DNA from: Smallanthus sonchifolius
Taxonomy: Eukaryota > Streptophyta > Magnoliopsida > Asterales > Asteraceae
DNA: 64,000 nucleotides
Assembly (NCBI GenBank): GCA_023525975.1
Contig: CM042029.1
Location: 67,365,429-67,429,428, forward strand
Direction: 5' to 3'
The notes under the pieces are model-generated. The model searched no databases. It was given only the letters and a program-made list of their open reading frames with translations, and was not told the origin of the DNA. Both the position numbers and the translations under genes were made by a program. Position 1 is the first letter of the stretch. Every line of letters begins with the position of its first letter. This document shows positions 24,701 to 32,957 of the stretch, in pieces.

Positions 24701-27700
24701 TTTTTGTACGTACGCCTCACAGGGGCTGAGGCGGGGCTGAGGCGGTGAAGTGGTAGAAATGGAAAAAATTTGACTTTTGACTGGACTTTTGACCCATTTG
24801 AGCTATGTATATCGTTCTATTAACGAAATACACAACTCAAATGGGTCAAAAGTCCATAATTCGTGTCTAGTTCTTCTTAATTTGACCTATTTTCTCATTT
24901 TTCTCCTTAATTTGACCTAATTTCTCATTTTTCTCCCCCACATCACACCTGGGAAAGGTTTGGAAGGGGTTGATGTAGTCAACAAACAAGATACAAACAT
25001 CGTTTGATGTTTAGTATTTTATTTTTGTAAGATGTATAATTTTTATATTTATTTTTTAATTCCGCCTCGGGCTTACGCCTCAGTTCGCCTCGAGGCTTAC
25101 GCCTCGTGAGGCGAAGGGAAAACGCCTCGAGGCGCAATTCCGTTCTTTTAAACTTTGATTATAGTAATCCAGGTAGCATAAGATGTTACTCTTTTACTTG
25201 TCAACAAAAGGTTATCGGGGACGGCCTCTCTGTCCTCCGAGATAGAGGAAAGGTTTGCTCCCATCCTACCCTCCCCAGACCCTACAATAAGCTTATGACT
25301 ATGAGTGGGATTTTACTGGGTATGTTTGTTTGTAATCCAGGTAGCATAAACTATAGCTAAGAGAATCAGAGATACAAGAGTACTAATAACGGAAGTCGTA
25401 AACTACCGCTAACCTACAGTGATGCTATACTGAGAAAAGATCAAACAACCAAATAATAGCTATACATAAAAGAGCAAACAGACCGGAAAAAGAAGAACTA
25501 ACCCCTATGCAGTACCTATACCCTACCCTAAAAAGTCTATACAACCAGAGAGCACTAAGGCAAACAAAGTCCATGGCCCTAATACGCCTTCATACAGCAG
25601 CACTAAGGCAAACAAACTATCGCTAAAGATTTCAGATAATAAAGTGATTAATAAATAAAGACAGAATCACCTTTTTTGATATGTTCTCATAGCTTGCCTT
25701 GCTAATAAGAGAAAAAGAAAGTATGAAGACATCAGCACCACGATAGCTCAAGGGTCTCAATCTGTTGTAATCTACTTGTCCTGTTCGTTTTAGAACCGAA
25801 AATAACAAATAAACTTAAAAAAAAAAGTGATTTCCTTCCAATTTAAATTAAGCTAAGAATTCAACCTGCAGTGTCCCACAACCCAAGATTAACTGTGCTC
25901 CTATCTACCACCACATTTGCACTAAAATTGTCAAAAACCGTTGGCACGTAATCCTGTTATCATATATAGACCTGTAAGATACCAATCAAAGAAAGCTTTT
26001 GTCCCCTCACAACATAATTATTAATTATTACAACGATATAAACGGTCAAGATTTGCTCAGATTTGACTACTATGGCCCTAAATATCAATCAATGAAAGCT
26101 CTTAGGATGTTTTCGGATGTTTGGTGTTCAGAGAGATTATTGTGAGTTGAAATATTAGAATTAGTATGTTAATTTACATTTACTTCATTAATGAGTTCCT
26201 AACAGCAACTTCTTATCTGGTTCTATACATATGAATATATGATTATTTTGAGCCTAAACAATAAGAAAATCCAAATCAAAATTAGTTATAGCCAAACACT
26301 CAAAATTGATTATTTATAACTTCTATCTGGTTCTTAACTTATAGTAGGACTAGAAGCTAGTATTCCTTTGGTGAATGTACACCACATAAATAATGTCACT
26401 TCAATTTCTGTTAACAGCGTTTTAACATTTATGTATAACTGGACCGTTAACTTTATTAGCAGGGTGGTCAGCCTAGGCCTAGACAAAGTCTTATAGTTGG
26501 GCATATCCCCCATATCCCTTATCCCAATTTATTTCAAACAAGTTGCATTTATAGATGCAAAATGTAGGTGCATCTAACATACCACAATCATTCAATTCTC
26601 ATAAAACTTGAAAACATTATATTCAAAAAATAATGGGCGCACAACATGGCTACTTTCTCTATTCTCTTTCAAACCACTTAAAAACTCATTTAATTACTTT
26701 CTCTTCCATCTTTTAAACAAAGGAATAGTAAATATATTTTCCCCAAAAATAATAGTGCAAACATATAACTTCAAAAGTCAAATTAGGATACACTTATTCA
26801 CAAAATAAAAACAACCAAAAAGCACAAATCTAGGTCTGACTTTAACCGAACAAATGAACGAACACGAACACTTAAACGAACAGATTTTCGTGTTCGTATT
26901 CGTTGGTTAAGAATATGAACGTGTTTGTGTTCACTTATGTTCGTTCATTAATCTTCTAAATGACCGGTTCATGAACATAAAAGAATGAACGTAAACGAAC
27001 ACATATTAAAAGTGACCATGAATATCTAAATTAAAGTTTAAAATATCATTATCCTTGCATCCCACATCTCAAAATTTCACAGGTATATCCAATTTGTTTT
27101 AAATTAGGCTCAAGGGTTTTAAAGTATGAAAAACAAATTGATTTTAAATTAAAATTAGTAATAAATAAATTTGAATGAATACTTAAACGAACGTAAACAA
27201 GCGAACATAAACAAACGTTTATGAACAAACAAGACACGCGTTCACGTTCCTTCGTTAATTAAATGAACAAAAGTTTGTGTTCATGTCCGTTCATATATTT
27301 AATGAACAAATGTAAACGAACTTCCGACCGAACGGTTCACGAGCGTTGGGTTCTTTTACATGCTTACACATATCTATAATTTCTAACAGATATACAGCTC
27401 CATAGGAAAACAGAAAATAGAAAGAATTATCAAAAGAAAACTAAATGTTTTGAACCTTTTGATTCAAATTAAATGCAAATTAGGTCAAGATAGAGCTTGA
27501 AAACGTCAATTTAAGAGCAAATTAGTATCTAAAAATGAACATAAATAAATGTACAGGATAACTGAAGAAATAAATTCGATGTAGGGTTTGAATAGACTTA
27601 ACAGTGGGGAAAGTGTTACTGGTGTAAGAAATAAGCATACAAGTCTTTCCAACGGCTCCGTCGCCGACCGTCTCACACTTTATAAACCGAGATGCGCTCA

Positions 27701-27701
27701 T
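12661..27701 (-). CDS. ROP: ROP/RAC small GTPase (plant Rho), 7 exons, 198 aa
   Basis: ROPs are the only Rho-family GTPases of plants and act at the plasma membrane in polarity, actin and ROS signalling. Exons (minus strand): 27701-27603, 25953-25866, 25780-25671, 23874-23811, 21684-21620, 21538-21473, 12765-12661. All introns are GT...AG, phases agree, and the 597 nt encode 198 residues plus TAA, the usual ROP size. Seen: P-loop GDGAVGKT (13-20), switch I VPTVFDN (36-42), DTAGQ (60-64), TKLD (118-121), ECSSKTQQ (157-164), a Lys-rich tail and CLIL CaaX box (195-198), predicting geranylgeranylation. The sequence is closest in style to type-I ROPs (ROP1-6 group). Odd: V10E, G51R and E65V at positions that are nearly invariant in the family, and a final intron of about 8.7 kb filled with transposons. 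It may be a diverged functional paralogue or an early pseudogene. Confidence 0.93.
12925..13035 (-). mobile_element. TS-like SINE fragment
   Basis: On the minus strand this reads the 3' half of the common plant SINE with a (TTG)n tail: the complement of 'aacaacaatcatacccaata', then 'agggtctagggaggga' and 'ccttacctctacccctc'. It lies in ROP intron 6. No clear TSD was found. Confidence 0.55.
13130..13396. mobile_element. MITE with 'aggcgc' inverted repeats
   Basis: The ends are 'agttatcaaaggggctaggc' and the complement of 'cgcttttgataattat'. The flanking 8-bp sequence AAACTATC is duplicated (13122-13129 and 13397-13404). Sub-terminal 'ctaggcgcac' motifs appear in both orientations. It is non-coding and lies in ROP intron 6. 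Confidence 0.65.
13611..13892 (+). repeat. Copia 5' LTR
   Basis: It begins TGTCGAGTATGAAGG and ends GATCCCTAACA. It differs from the 3' LTR by roughly a dozen substitutions and a few small indels, so the insertion is not recent. Confidence 0.92.
14529..18410 (+). pseudogene. Copia gag-pol polyprotein, broken
   Basis: Gag starts MAEKGKVKIVTFDGQDYGFW at 14529. A TAG (15225-15227) falls inside the zinc knuckle (C-stop-NC...GHF..QC, normally CWNC). The protease active site reads DSR where DSG is usual (near 15385). A run of T at about 15460 marks a frameshift. Integrase HHCC (LWHQRLGH...CEPC), GTPQQNGVAER, RT LYVDDML (about 17500) and RNase H TEAEYMA are all present. Further stops are at 16173 (TAA), 17016, 17241 and 17316 (TAG) and 17907 (TGA). 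A terminal frameshift lies near 18385. No functional product is possible. Confidence 0.93.
18557..18842 (+). repeat. Copia 3' LTR
   Basis: This is the second copy of the LTR, preceded by 'ccaagtgggagat' as the polypurine tract. It ends at CTAACA, followed by CTGGG. Confidence 0.92.
18988..20574 (-). mobile_element. Truncated Copia element with gag only
   Basis: On the minus strand the 5' LTR is 20574-20284 and the shortened 3' LTR is about 19160-18988 (both contain 'gattgttttattataa' and 'ggtacatcttgcatcttatt'). The primer-binding site is the complement of GCTCTGATACCA (20270-20281), a perfect 12-base match to initiator tRNA-Met usage. Only gag lies between. Pol is deleted, and the left LTR lacks about 115 bp. 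The element shares orientation with the ROP gene whose intron it occupies. Confidence 0.8.
19187..19850 (-). pseudogene. Copia gag (UBN2-type), frameshifted
   Basis: It begins MATIQAKEEGSMSYQCPALT at 19850 and contains NYAVWAIKLKAIMDTNGIWE, typical of the Copia gag N-terminus. Reading then shifts frame near 19560 into LRKEIESLHMKEDD and again near 19400 into MDTMSFDEVVGRLRAYEERI. It has at least two frameshifts and no zinc knuckle or pol. Confidence 0.75.
20996..21355. mobile_element. MITE with inverted arms of about 60 bp
   Basis: The left arm is 'tttaggctattaatgg...ccaacttact...ttttttattgtca'. The right arm is the complement of 'tttaggctatagaaaaccaa' and 'ttttttattgtcatggg'. It lies 118 bp from ROP exon 6 in intron 6 and is non-coding. 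Confidence 0.65.
21473..21538 (-). CDS. ROP: ROP exon 6 (residues 143-164)
   Basis: The exon reads GEELKKLIGAPAYIECSSKT followed by QQ. It carries the G5 motif and ends in phase 0 at a GTAATG donor that opens the intron of about 8.7 kb. Confidence 0.93.
21620..21684 (-). CDS. ROP: ROP exon 5 (residues 121-142)
   Basis: The exon reads DLRDDKQFLTDHPGAVPITT followed by AQ. It completes TKLD with Asp-121 and includes the Rho insert region. Confidence 0.93.
22206..22889. mobile_element. MITE with 'ggtacg' repeats and CATAGTTACC ends
   Basis: The ends CATAGTTACC and GGTAACTATG are inverted, and both flanks carry the 8-mer ATTACAAC (22198-22205 and 22890-22897). The interior has many 'ttcggtacg' and 'cgaaccggta' words in both orientations. 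It lies in ROP intron 4. Confidence 0.65.
23088..23542. mobile_element. hAT-type MITE with TAGGGCTGC ends
   Basis: The left end TAGGGCTGCTAAAGACC and the right end (complement of TTGGGCTGCAAATGAG) match the very common plant hAT MITE whose interior is rich in 'gagctcgagc' and 'aagcttgac'. The flanks GTACAAAG / TTACAAAG form an 8-bp TSD with one mismatch. It lies in ROP intron 4. Confidence 0.75.
23811..23874 (-). CDS. ROP: ROP exon 4 (residues 100-120)
   Basis: The exon reads WIPELRHYAPGIPIILVGTK followed by L, and holds the start of the TKLD base-recognition motif. Acceptor and donor are consensus. Confidence 0.93.
24425..24540 (-). mobile_element. TS-like SINE fragment
   Basis: On the minus strand the 3' end is the complement of 'aaacaaacaaacaaac'. 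The body includes 'gcagagctattggtagggtc' and 'gatagagaggctgctt' on the plus strand, matching the SINE at 25182-25332 in inverse orientation. It lies in ROP intron 3. Confidence 0.55.
24622..25158. mobile_element. Foldback element rich in 'gaggcctcgaggcg'
   Basis: The ends GGTTTAAAAAAACGG and the complement of AGTTTAAAAGAACGG are inverted. The flanking 10-mer TTATAGTAAT is duplicated exactly (24612-24621 and 25159-25168). GC-rich sub-terminal arms ('gaggcgacgcctcac', 'cgcctcgaggcttacgcctc') surround an AT-rich spacer. It is non-coding and lies in ROP intron 3. Confidence 0.8.
25182..25332 (+). mobile_element. TS-like SINE with a perfect 17-bp target duplication
   Basis: It ends 'gggattttactgggtatgtt' followed by 'tgttt', like SINEs of the tobacco TS type with TTG-rich tails, and contains 'ggcctctctgtcctccgaga' and 'taccctccccagacccta'. 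The 17-mer starting TAATCCAGGTAGC occurs on both sides (25165-25181 and 25333-25349), the hallmark of LINE-driven insertion. It landed at the edge of the foldback element, whose TSD it overlaps, so it is the younger of the two. It lies in ROP intron 3. Confidence 0.85.
25671..25780 (-). CDS. ROP: ROP exon 3 (residues 63-99)
   Basis: The exon reads GQVDYNRLRPLSYRGADVFI and continues to ENISKK. The catalytic Gln-64 is kept, but the next residue is Val-65 where the family has Glu (GQE). The donor is GTGATT. Confidence 0.93.
25866..25953 (-). CDS. ROP: ROP exon 2 (residues 34-62)
   Basis: The exon runs from DYVPTVFDNFSANVVV through LWDTA, with an AG acceptor at 25954-25955 and a GT donor at 25864-25865. 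Arg-51 stands in VDRS, where most ROPs have VDG. The exon ends on the first base of the Gly-63 codon. Confidence 0.93.
26830..27360. repeat. 'gaacgaacacgaac'-rich MITE-like repeat
   Basis: Clusters of 'aaacgaac' and 'gttcgttc' words in both orientations at 26840-26960 and 27175-27340 surround an AT-rich centre, as in hAT-related MITEs. No boundaries or TSD could be fixed. It lies in ROP intron 1. Confidence 0.4.
27603..27701 (-). CDS. ROP: ROP exon 1 (residues 1-33)
   Basis: The exon encodes MSASRFIKCETVGDGAVGKT and continues to FPT, then a GT donor (plus-strand 27601-27602). Glu-10 replaces the family's usual Val in the first beta strand (GTG to GAG). Confidence 0.93.
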
Positions 27702-28146
27702 TCTTCACTTTTTATTCGGTAACCGGAGTTTGACTTTGACCTCCGACAACCGAATTCAGCAAATACGGTTGAAGTCAAAAGGAAGCAGAATTTTCCAAAA
27801 TGGAAACCCTAATACATTTTTCACGCTAACTGCACAAACTGAAACCAAAATCAGCAACAGTAGTCATTGATTTCTGAATGTTTCATACAAATAGTGTGTT
27901 TTTGTGTGTGTGACTGTGCAGGGGGATGTGAAGCACCTCGAGAGAGTAGCAGGAACTTTTCACGGCCAGCTATATTGCTTGATATTAGTTCTTTTCAAAT
28001 ATTTTCAATATTTTTTGAATTTTTCGATAGTTAATAATTTTGTGTTTTTTCTTATTTTAAAATATATTTCTTTATTACTGGCAAACAATTTAGTGATGTT
28101 TTCCAACTTTGTGTTTAACTTATACGGGATAGTGTTGTCGTTTAAA

Positions 28147-28545
28147 GGAGGTGTTTGGGATTAATTATTTTAATCTGAGTTCTGAGAAGGAAGTTTTCTC
28201 TTACTTTTTAAAAACTTATTTTTTCTTTTTAAAAAGTTAAAAAGAGTAAAAGTTATCTTTTTTAAATATCTTTTTAACTTATAAAAATTAATAAGTTAAT
28301 AAATAGTTTCAATAAGTAATTCCAAACAGGGGCGAAGGTTAGTTGGGGCCGGAGTGGGCCGCTCCACCCTGATTTTTCGCTCAGAAGTGTAAATATATAC
28401 GTATTCGGTCGATTTTTCGCTCAATAGTGTTAATTTATATGTATTCAGGTGAAAATTTTATAGTTCTGGCCCCCCTCTGATAGGGAAAAAAATCCCGACC
28501 CCCCGGAGTCTTCTTCAAGCTTCGCCACTGATCCCAAACACCCCC
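28147..28545. mobile_element. MITE with GGTGTTTGGGAT ends (outer element)
   Basis: The left end 'ggaggtgtttgggattaatt' is mirrored by 'atcccaaacacccc' at the right end. The interior is AT-rich with 'ttaataagttaata'. It is split by a second element at 28327-28530. Confidence 0.65.
28327..28530. mobile_element. hAT-like MITE nested in the outer MITE
   Basis: The ends CAGGGGCGAAGGTT and the complement of CAGTGGCGAAGCTT form an imperfect TIR. The flanks ATTCCAAA (28319-28326) and ATCCCAAA (28531-28538) form an 8-bp TSD with one mismatch. Its ends resemble those of the element at 1860-2607, so they may be one family. Confidence 0.75.
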
Positions 28546-28562
28546 TGTGGCTACTAGGATGG

Positions 28563-30185
28563 CTGGAGTATTGGGTTGTCAGGTGGCTTCTCTCCCCTTT
28601 ATATACCTCGATCTGTCGGTGGGAGCCAATGTGAATTGGATTAGCAATTGGCGCCCAGTTTTCGATACCTTTGAATCCCTTCTCTCCCTTTGAAAAGCCA
28701 AAACTCTCTCCATTGGGGGTAGTCTCACCCTTATAAAATCAGTATTCGAGAGTCTTCCAACTTATTATTTTTCTCTTTACAAAGCACCTTGCAAGGTTAT
28801 TGATGGCTCGGAAGCAATAAGAAAAAAATTCTTATGGCGAGTATGCGAGGACAAGAGGAAAATTCATTGGGTGACGTGGGACAAGGTAACTCAACCAAAG
28901 GAGTATGGTGGGTTGGGCATTAGTTTGTTAAATGACACCAATAGTGCGCTCCTGTCTAAATGGGTGTGGAGGTTCAAACAAGAAGGGCAAAGCTTATGGA
29001 AAAAAGGCAATCTCGGCCTTCCACCACAATAACTCATCTTGGTCAACTATCCCGGTAAAAATAACTCTTACAGGTGCGTGGAACAACATAGCAAGGTTTG
29101 AATCTAAGCTTTGGTCAACTATCCCAGTAAAAAAAACTTACAGGTGCATGGGACAACATAGTAAGGTTTGAATCTAAGCTTATAATCGTCGGGCAGAAAC
29201 TGCAAGATTTTATCAAAGGATGTCTGGGAAATGGGGAATCGATTAACTTTTGGTTAGACCCTTGGATCACTAACAAGCCCCTTAAAGATGCCTTTCCTAC
29301 CCCCTTCTCTTTGGAAAGAAATAAGAAATGTACGGTTAGAGAACGTTACGACTCTCAAACTGCTTCTTGGTTCTATGACTCTCAAACTGCTTCTTGGTTT
29401 TGGCACTAGTCTCGCGACCCTCAAACAACTGCTGAAACTTCATAATGGAACAACTGTTTAGGGTTGTTGAGTTCTGGTAGGCCATCGAAAAACAAGGATA
29501 AATGGGTTTGGCTTGGGAACACTTCGGAACCATTTTCCATCAACTCAATGAAGAAATTAAAAGCATCAAATTCCCTCTTAGGCTAGTTTTACCAATTAAA
29601 ATGGTGTAAATTGATACCAAACAAATGCAATATCTCCGGATGGAGAGCGGAGATGGAGCGTCTTCAAACCTTGGGCTTTAAGTAAAAGAAATGTTCAGGT
29701 ACCGAATCAATCTTGCCCTCTTTTCCGTGAAGCTTCAGGAACTGTTGAACACCTTTTCACCTCCTGTTATGTTGCTTCGGTGGTATGGCAACACATTAGC
29801 AATTAGTGTAAAATTCATTAAGTTTTCGCATTCACGATCAAAGACTTATTTTTCACAAGACCGTCATGATGGGGGAGGTCAAAAAGGAGGTGTTTCATGG
29901 CATAATTCTAATCTCATGTTGATGCATTTGGAAAACAAGTAACGACTATCAATTCTTAAGCAAGGCGGTTAAGATGGAGCTCGTTATTGAAGGTATTAAA
30001 ACTCTTGGTTTCTTATGGATCAAGAACATATCCAAACACAAATCTCTTTCCGGGATAGATTGGATTAATTATAATATCTTGTAATTATGATCTAGTTTTC
30101 TTGTTCGTTGTATTGTCAGGCCAAGCTTTGTTCTTGGTCTGCTTTCAGCAATAAAAATTGTCTTTCGAAAATAATAATAATAAAT
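28563..30185 (+). pseudogene. 5'-truncated L1-type LINE with degraded reverse transcriptase
   Basis: Readable pieces include LPFIYLDLSVGANVNWISNW, KAKTLSIGGSLTLIKSVFES and VTWDKVTQPKEYGGLGISLL, the post-catalytic RT region (GG.G.L..L K..L R/K typical) and zf-RVT region of plant L1 elements. A TGA interrupts the frame near 28693 and other breaks follow. The catalytic YADD part is missing, so the copy is 5'-truncated, as usual for LINEs. It ends in 'aataataataata' (30170-30184) as the tail. Two local tandem duplications, of about 70 bp (29041-29180) and about 27 bp (29348-29400), lie inside it. Confidence 0.8.
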
Positions 30186-32340
30186 TGTTATTATTTTTGT
30201 GATGTTCAAAAAAAATAATAAATTGTTTTTTATAGTTAACTATTTTTAACATTAATTGTTTTTTCTAAGACGTAAGATTGAGCTTAGTTAAGTAAACTTT
30301 GAATTTCGAATGCATAAAAGTGTTTTGATTATTTTATCTTCTACTTTTACCATCATATTGGCCTTTGGTGAGGATTCATTAGACTATCTTTAGATTAATG
30401 CCTTTTCTCGTAGATGTTTATGCTAGCTTTGTTTTAGGTTTGCTTTTGGTTGTAGGTGGGCCTTAGTCTTTAGTTTCTTATCTACTTTAGCTTTTAGGGA
30501 ATTGTATGTTATAGTGGTTTTTTTCTACATGGTTATGACACGGATTTATATGTCCGCTTTTTCCTGTATCTGTTATGGCTACTTGATTATATGGTTATGA
30601 TTTGTAGTTCTTGTAACTATTATGCATAATGTTCTGTTAAAAGTATATATCTTTGTCAACTCAATTACTAAATATATGTTTCTTAGGGTGTTGATTAGTT
30701 GTTTTATTTTGTAGTGTAAAACGAAGGATCTGGAAGTTCAGGGGTTAAAGATGCACAAGACCAAAGTTGAAGGTTTGTTGTACCAGGTTATAGACTATTT
30801 AAAGAATGGAACGGGTTTCATCTTACATCACAAACCCTTATCGTATTCCCTAATGTCATTCACACAGTCACAACCTCTCTCATATCGTCATCGTCATTTT
30901 CATCCTATCTTCATCACCACACACATTTTTATTAATTGTCTACAAAGTGTATGATCATCAAGGGACGAATATAAGTTTCATAATCTTCTAGGGTTTCATG
31001 CTCAAATCGAGTTATAGATTGTCTTTCCATTTGTTACGTTGAGAGTCTTACATTGTATTCAAATTGTTTGTTTGATTTGTTTGTGTTTGTATCAAATGAT
31101 TCTTTGTTTGGATTACACATCTTGGTTTGAGTTTCTTGAGTATTAGACCTATTTTTGTGACATGTTCTGTTTGTCTGCTTATGATACAAACTTATATGTC
31201 TTGTTCTCATATATGCTTTGGATATTCGTTGTTTGTTGTTTATTGTATGCATGTTTAGTATGATTTTCGAGTTGGAGGTCTCTCTAGGTGTAGCATCTCT
31301 TCCCTATGGGATAGAGGTAAGGATTAACCTCGTCCCACCCTTTTGGAGTAGGGTTTTGATGGGTATGTTTATTTTGTTTTGTTTATCTTCATCTTTTCTT
31401 GCCACACGTGTTCAACTACGACATCTTCTTCGATCACATCTTCTTTGACTACACACGCGTAAAAAAATAAAATGTATACGCATAATATAATACTGATGTT
31501 CAGTGTCACCGCTTAAAAAACAGTGTTTTTTTTCCCTGTATTGTAATGCACCATTGTTGTCAATTCACAACATAGTGCATTCTCATTGACGCCACATTTT
31601 GATCTAAGCTTTGATTTGGAGGCGATTAAAGATTTTGAATGGAGTTGAGTTTGATGATAGATTAGAATAATCACAGTTTAATTTGGAACAACCTTGATCG
31701 AGTAAAAGAATAACCAAATTTCAAGGTTTGACATCAAACAACAAAATTTGAATTTTCTTAAATAAAATAAACTGATAATTAAAGATAGAACTTGTGTTCA
31801 AGAAGCAAGAATCATAACAAAGTAATATCATTATTCTAATAATGATTCAAAAAAATGACACGTGTCATCACTATACTTTTTCTCACTAAAATCTTCTAAT
31901 TTTTCATATTTTAAGTAAGTATGAATTTTGAAATCTAATTATGTTAATGTTGTTTTTTTTCAAACAAAAAAATATAAAATTTGAATTCTAATTATTACTT
32001 ATTTTGAATTCTAATTTTCCCTACACATTATTGTATTTCCCTTTTTCTATTAAACAACCTCATGTAATACATGGGTATATAACCTAGTTAATATATATAC
32101 ACATACATATACACTACCAACATTTTAATGTACGAGAGTTACAATCAAAAGCTTTAAAAAAGTATTTCACTATTACTAACCTTAAACCAATGAAACATCC
32201 TACTTAGTTCTTATTATATTGCGGAAAACGGTCCTAGATTAACAAAACCTTGCCATAACTGGCTAAGGTAACTTTTTAGTATAATATTGTTTTACAAAAG
32301 GTGATATATTTACATCATAATACATAGGGATTCTTTAACT
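30186..32340. other. AT-rich intergenic DNA, no gene seen
   Basis: No protein-like frame was found on either strand. A SINE-like piece lies at 31262-31375. The rest is A/T-rich with simple runs. It may hold decayed LINE or LTR sequence that I cannot place. Confidence 0.45.
31262..31375 (+). mobile_element. TS-like SINE fragment
   Basis: 'ggtctctctaggtgtagcat', 'gggatagaggtaaggatta' and 'gggttttgatgggtatgttt' match the SINE at 25182-25332 in the same order and orientation, ending in a T/G-rich tail. No clear TSD. Confidence 0.6.
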
Positions 32341-32794
32341 CCGACTGCTCCGTCCTCACGAAGCTTCATTCCACGTGCCTCTTTCCTATAGTGTTTGGAA
32401 ACGTTTTTGAAATTAGCTTACGCTAAGTAATTACAGTGCATCGTTCATTTTATTATGAACCCTTTAGGTTCTTATTGTTCAAGTTTTCCAGGCTCTCGGC
32501 GCCCCTTTGACCATCTTCGGACGTACCTCCGGTCACGTCATTCGTATATTTTAATGGATGTGCTAACCCCCCGCGACCATCTTCGGACGTACCTCCGTTC
32601 GAGTTTTTAGCAAGGTCCTTATACTCATCAGTATAGACCATTGCATTTGTCACGAAGACTCATTCATTTCCTCAGCCCCGTAGGCTTGAAATCTTTTCCT
32701 CCTCAACCCTGTAGGCTTGAAATCCCTTTTTCCTCAACCCCGTAGGCTTGTAATCTTTAGTTTTCTTCTTTATTATTAAGATCCACCTTACAGG
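32341..32794 (-). other. Retrotransposon-like non-coding DNA with short tandem repeats
   Basis: Three copies of about 27 bp built on 'ctcaaccccgtaggcttgaa' lie at about 32673-32755, and two copies of 'gaccatcttcggacgtacct' at about 32508 and 32576. A short open frame crosses these repeats on the minus strand, but it has no recognisable domain and is not called as a gene. The region flanks the LTR end of element A1 at 32795. Confidence 0.45.
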
Positions 32795-32957
32795 TGATCG
32801 CGTGTCGAAGGCTAATAAAAAACAATATTAAAGTCTACTTCTTAGCTACTTAGACTGCAATATAGGAAATAGGGTGTCGAATCCACAAGAAACTCGTGGA
32901 GAATGCTATTAAAATTAAAACTATTCAAGGACTACTAAAGTTTAAAACTTTATTAAC
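32795..32957 (-). mobile_element. A1 (Athila-like) LTR, distal part
   Basis: Read on the minus strand it runs 'gtggattcgacaccctattt' to 'gacacgcgatca', which matches the end of the other Athila-like LTR at 50740-50825 (both end CGATCA). It is separated from the rest of its LTR (42483-43403) by insertion of the Tekay-like element. Confidence 0.75.

Noticed and set aside
28932..29171. Small plus-strand gene with an internal repeat
   Set aside because: It is an out-of-frame reading of a LINE remnant containing a 70-bp tandem duplication.
32453..32653. 66-codon minus-strand frame with GGTSEDG repeats
   Set aside because: Arises from two copies of a short tandem repeat next to an LTR; no domain recognised.
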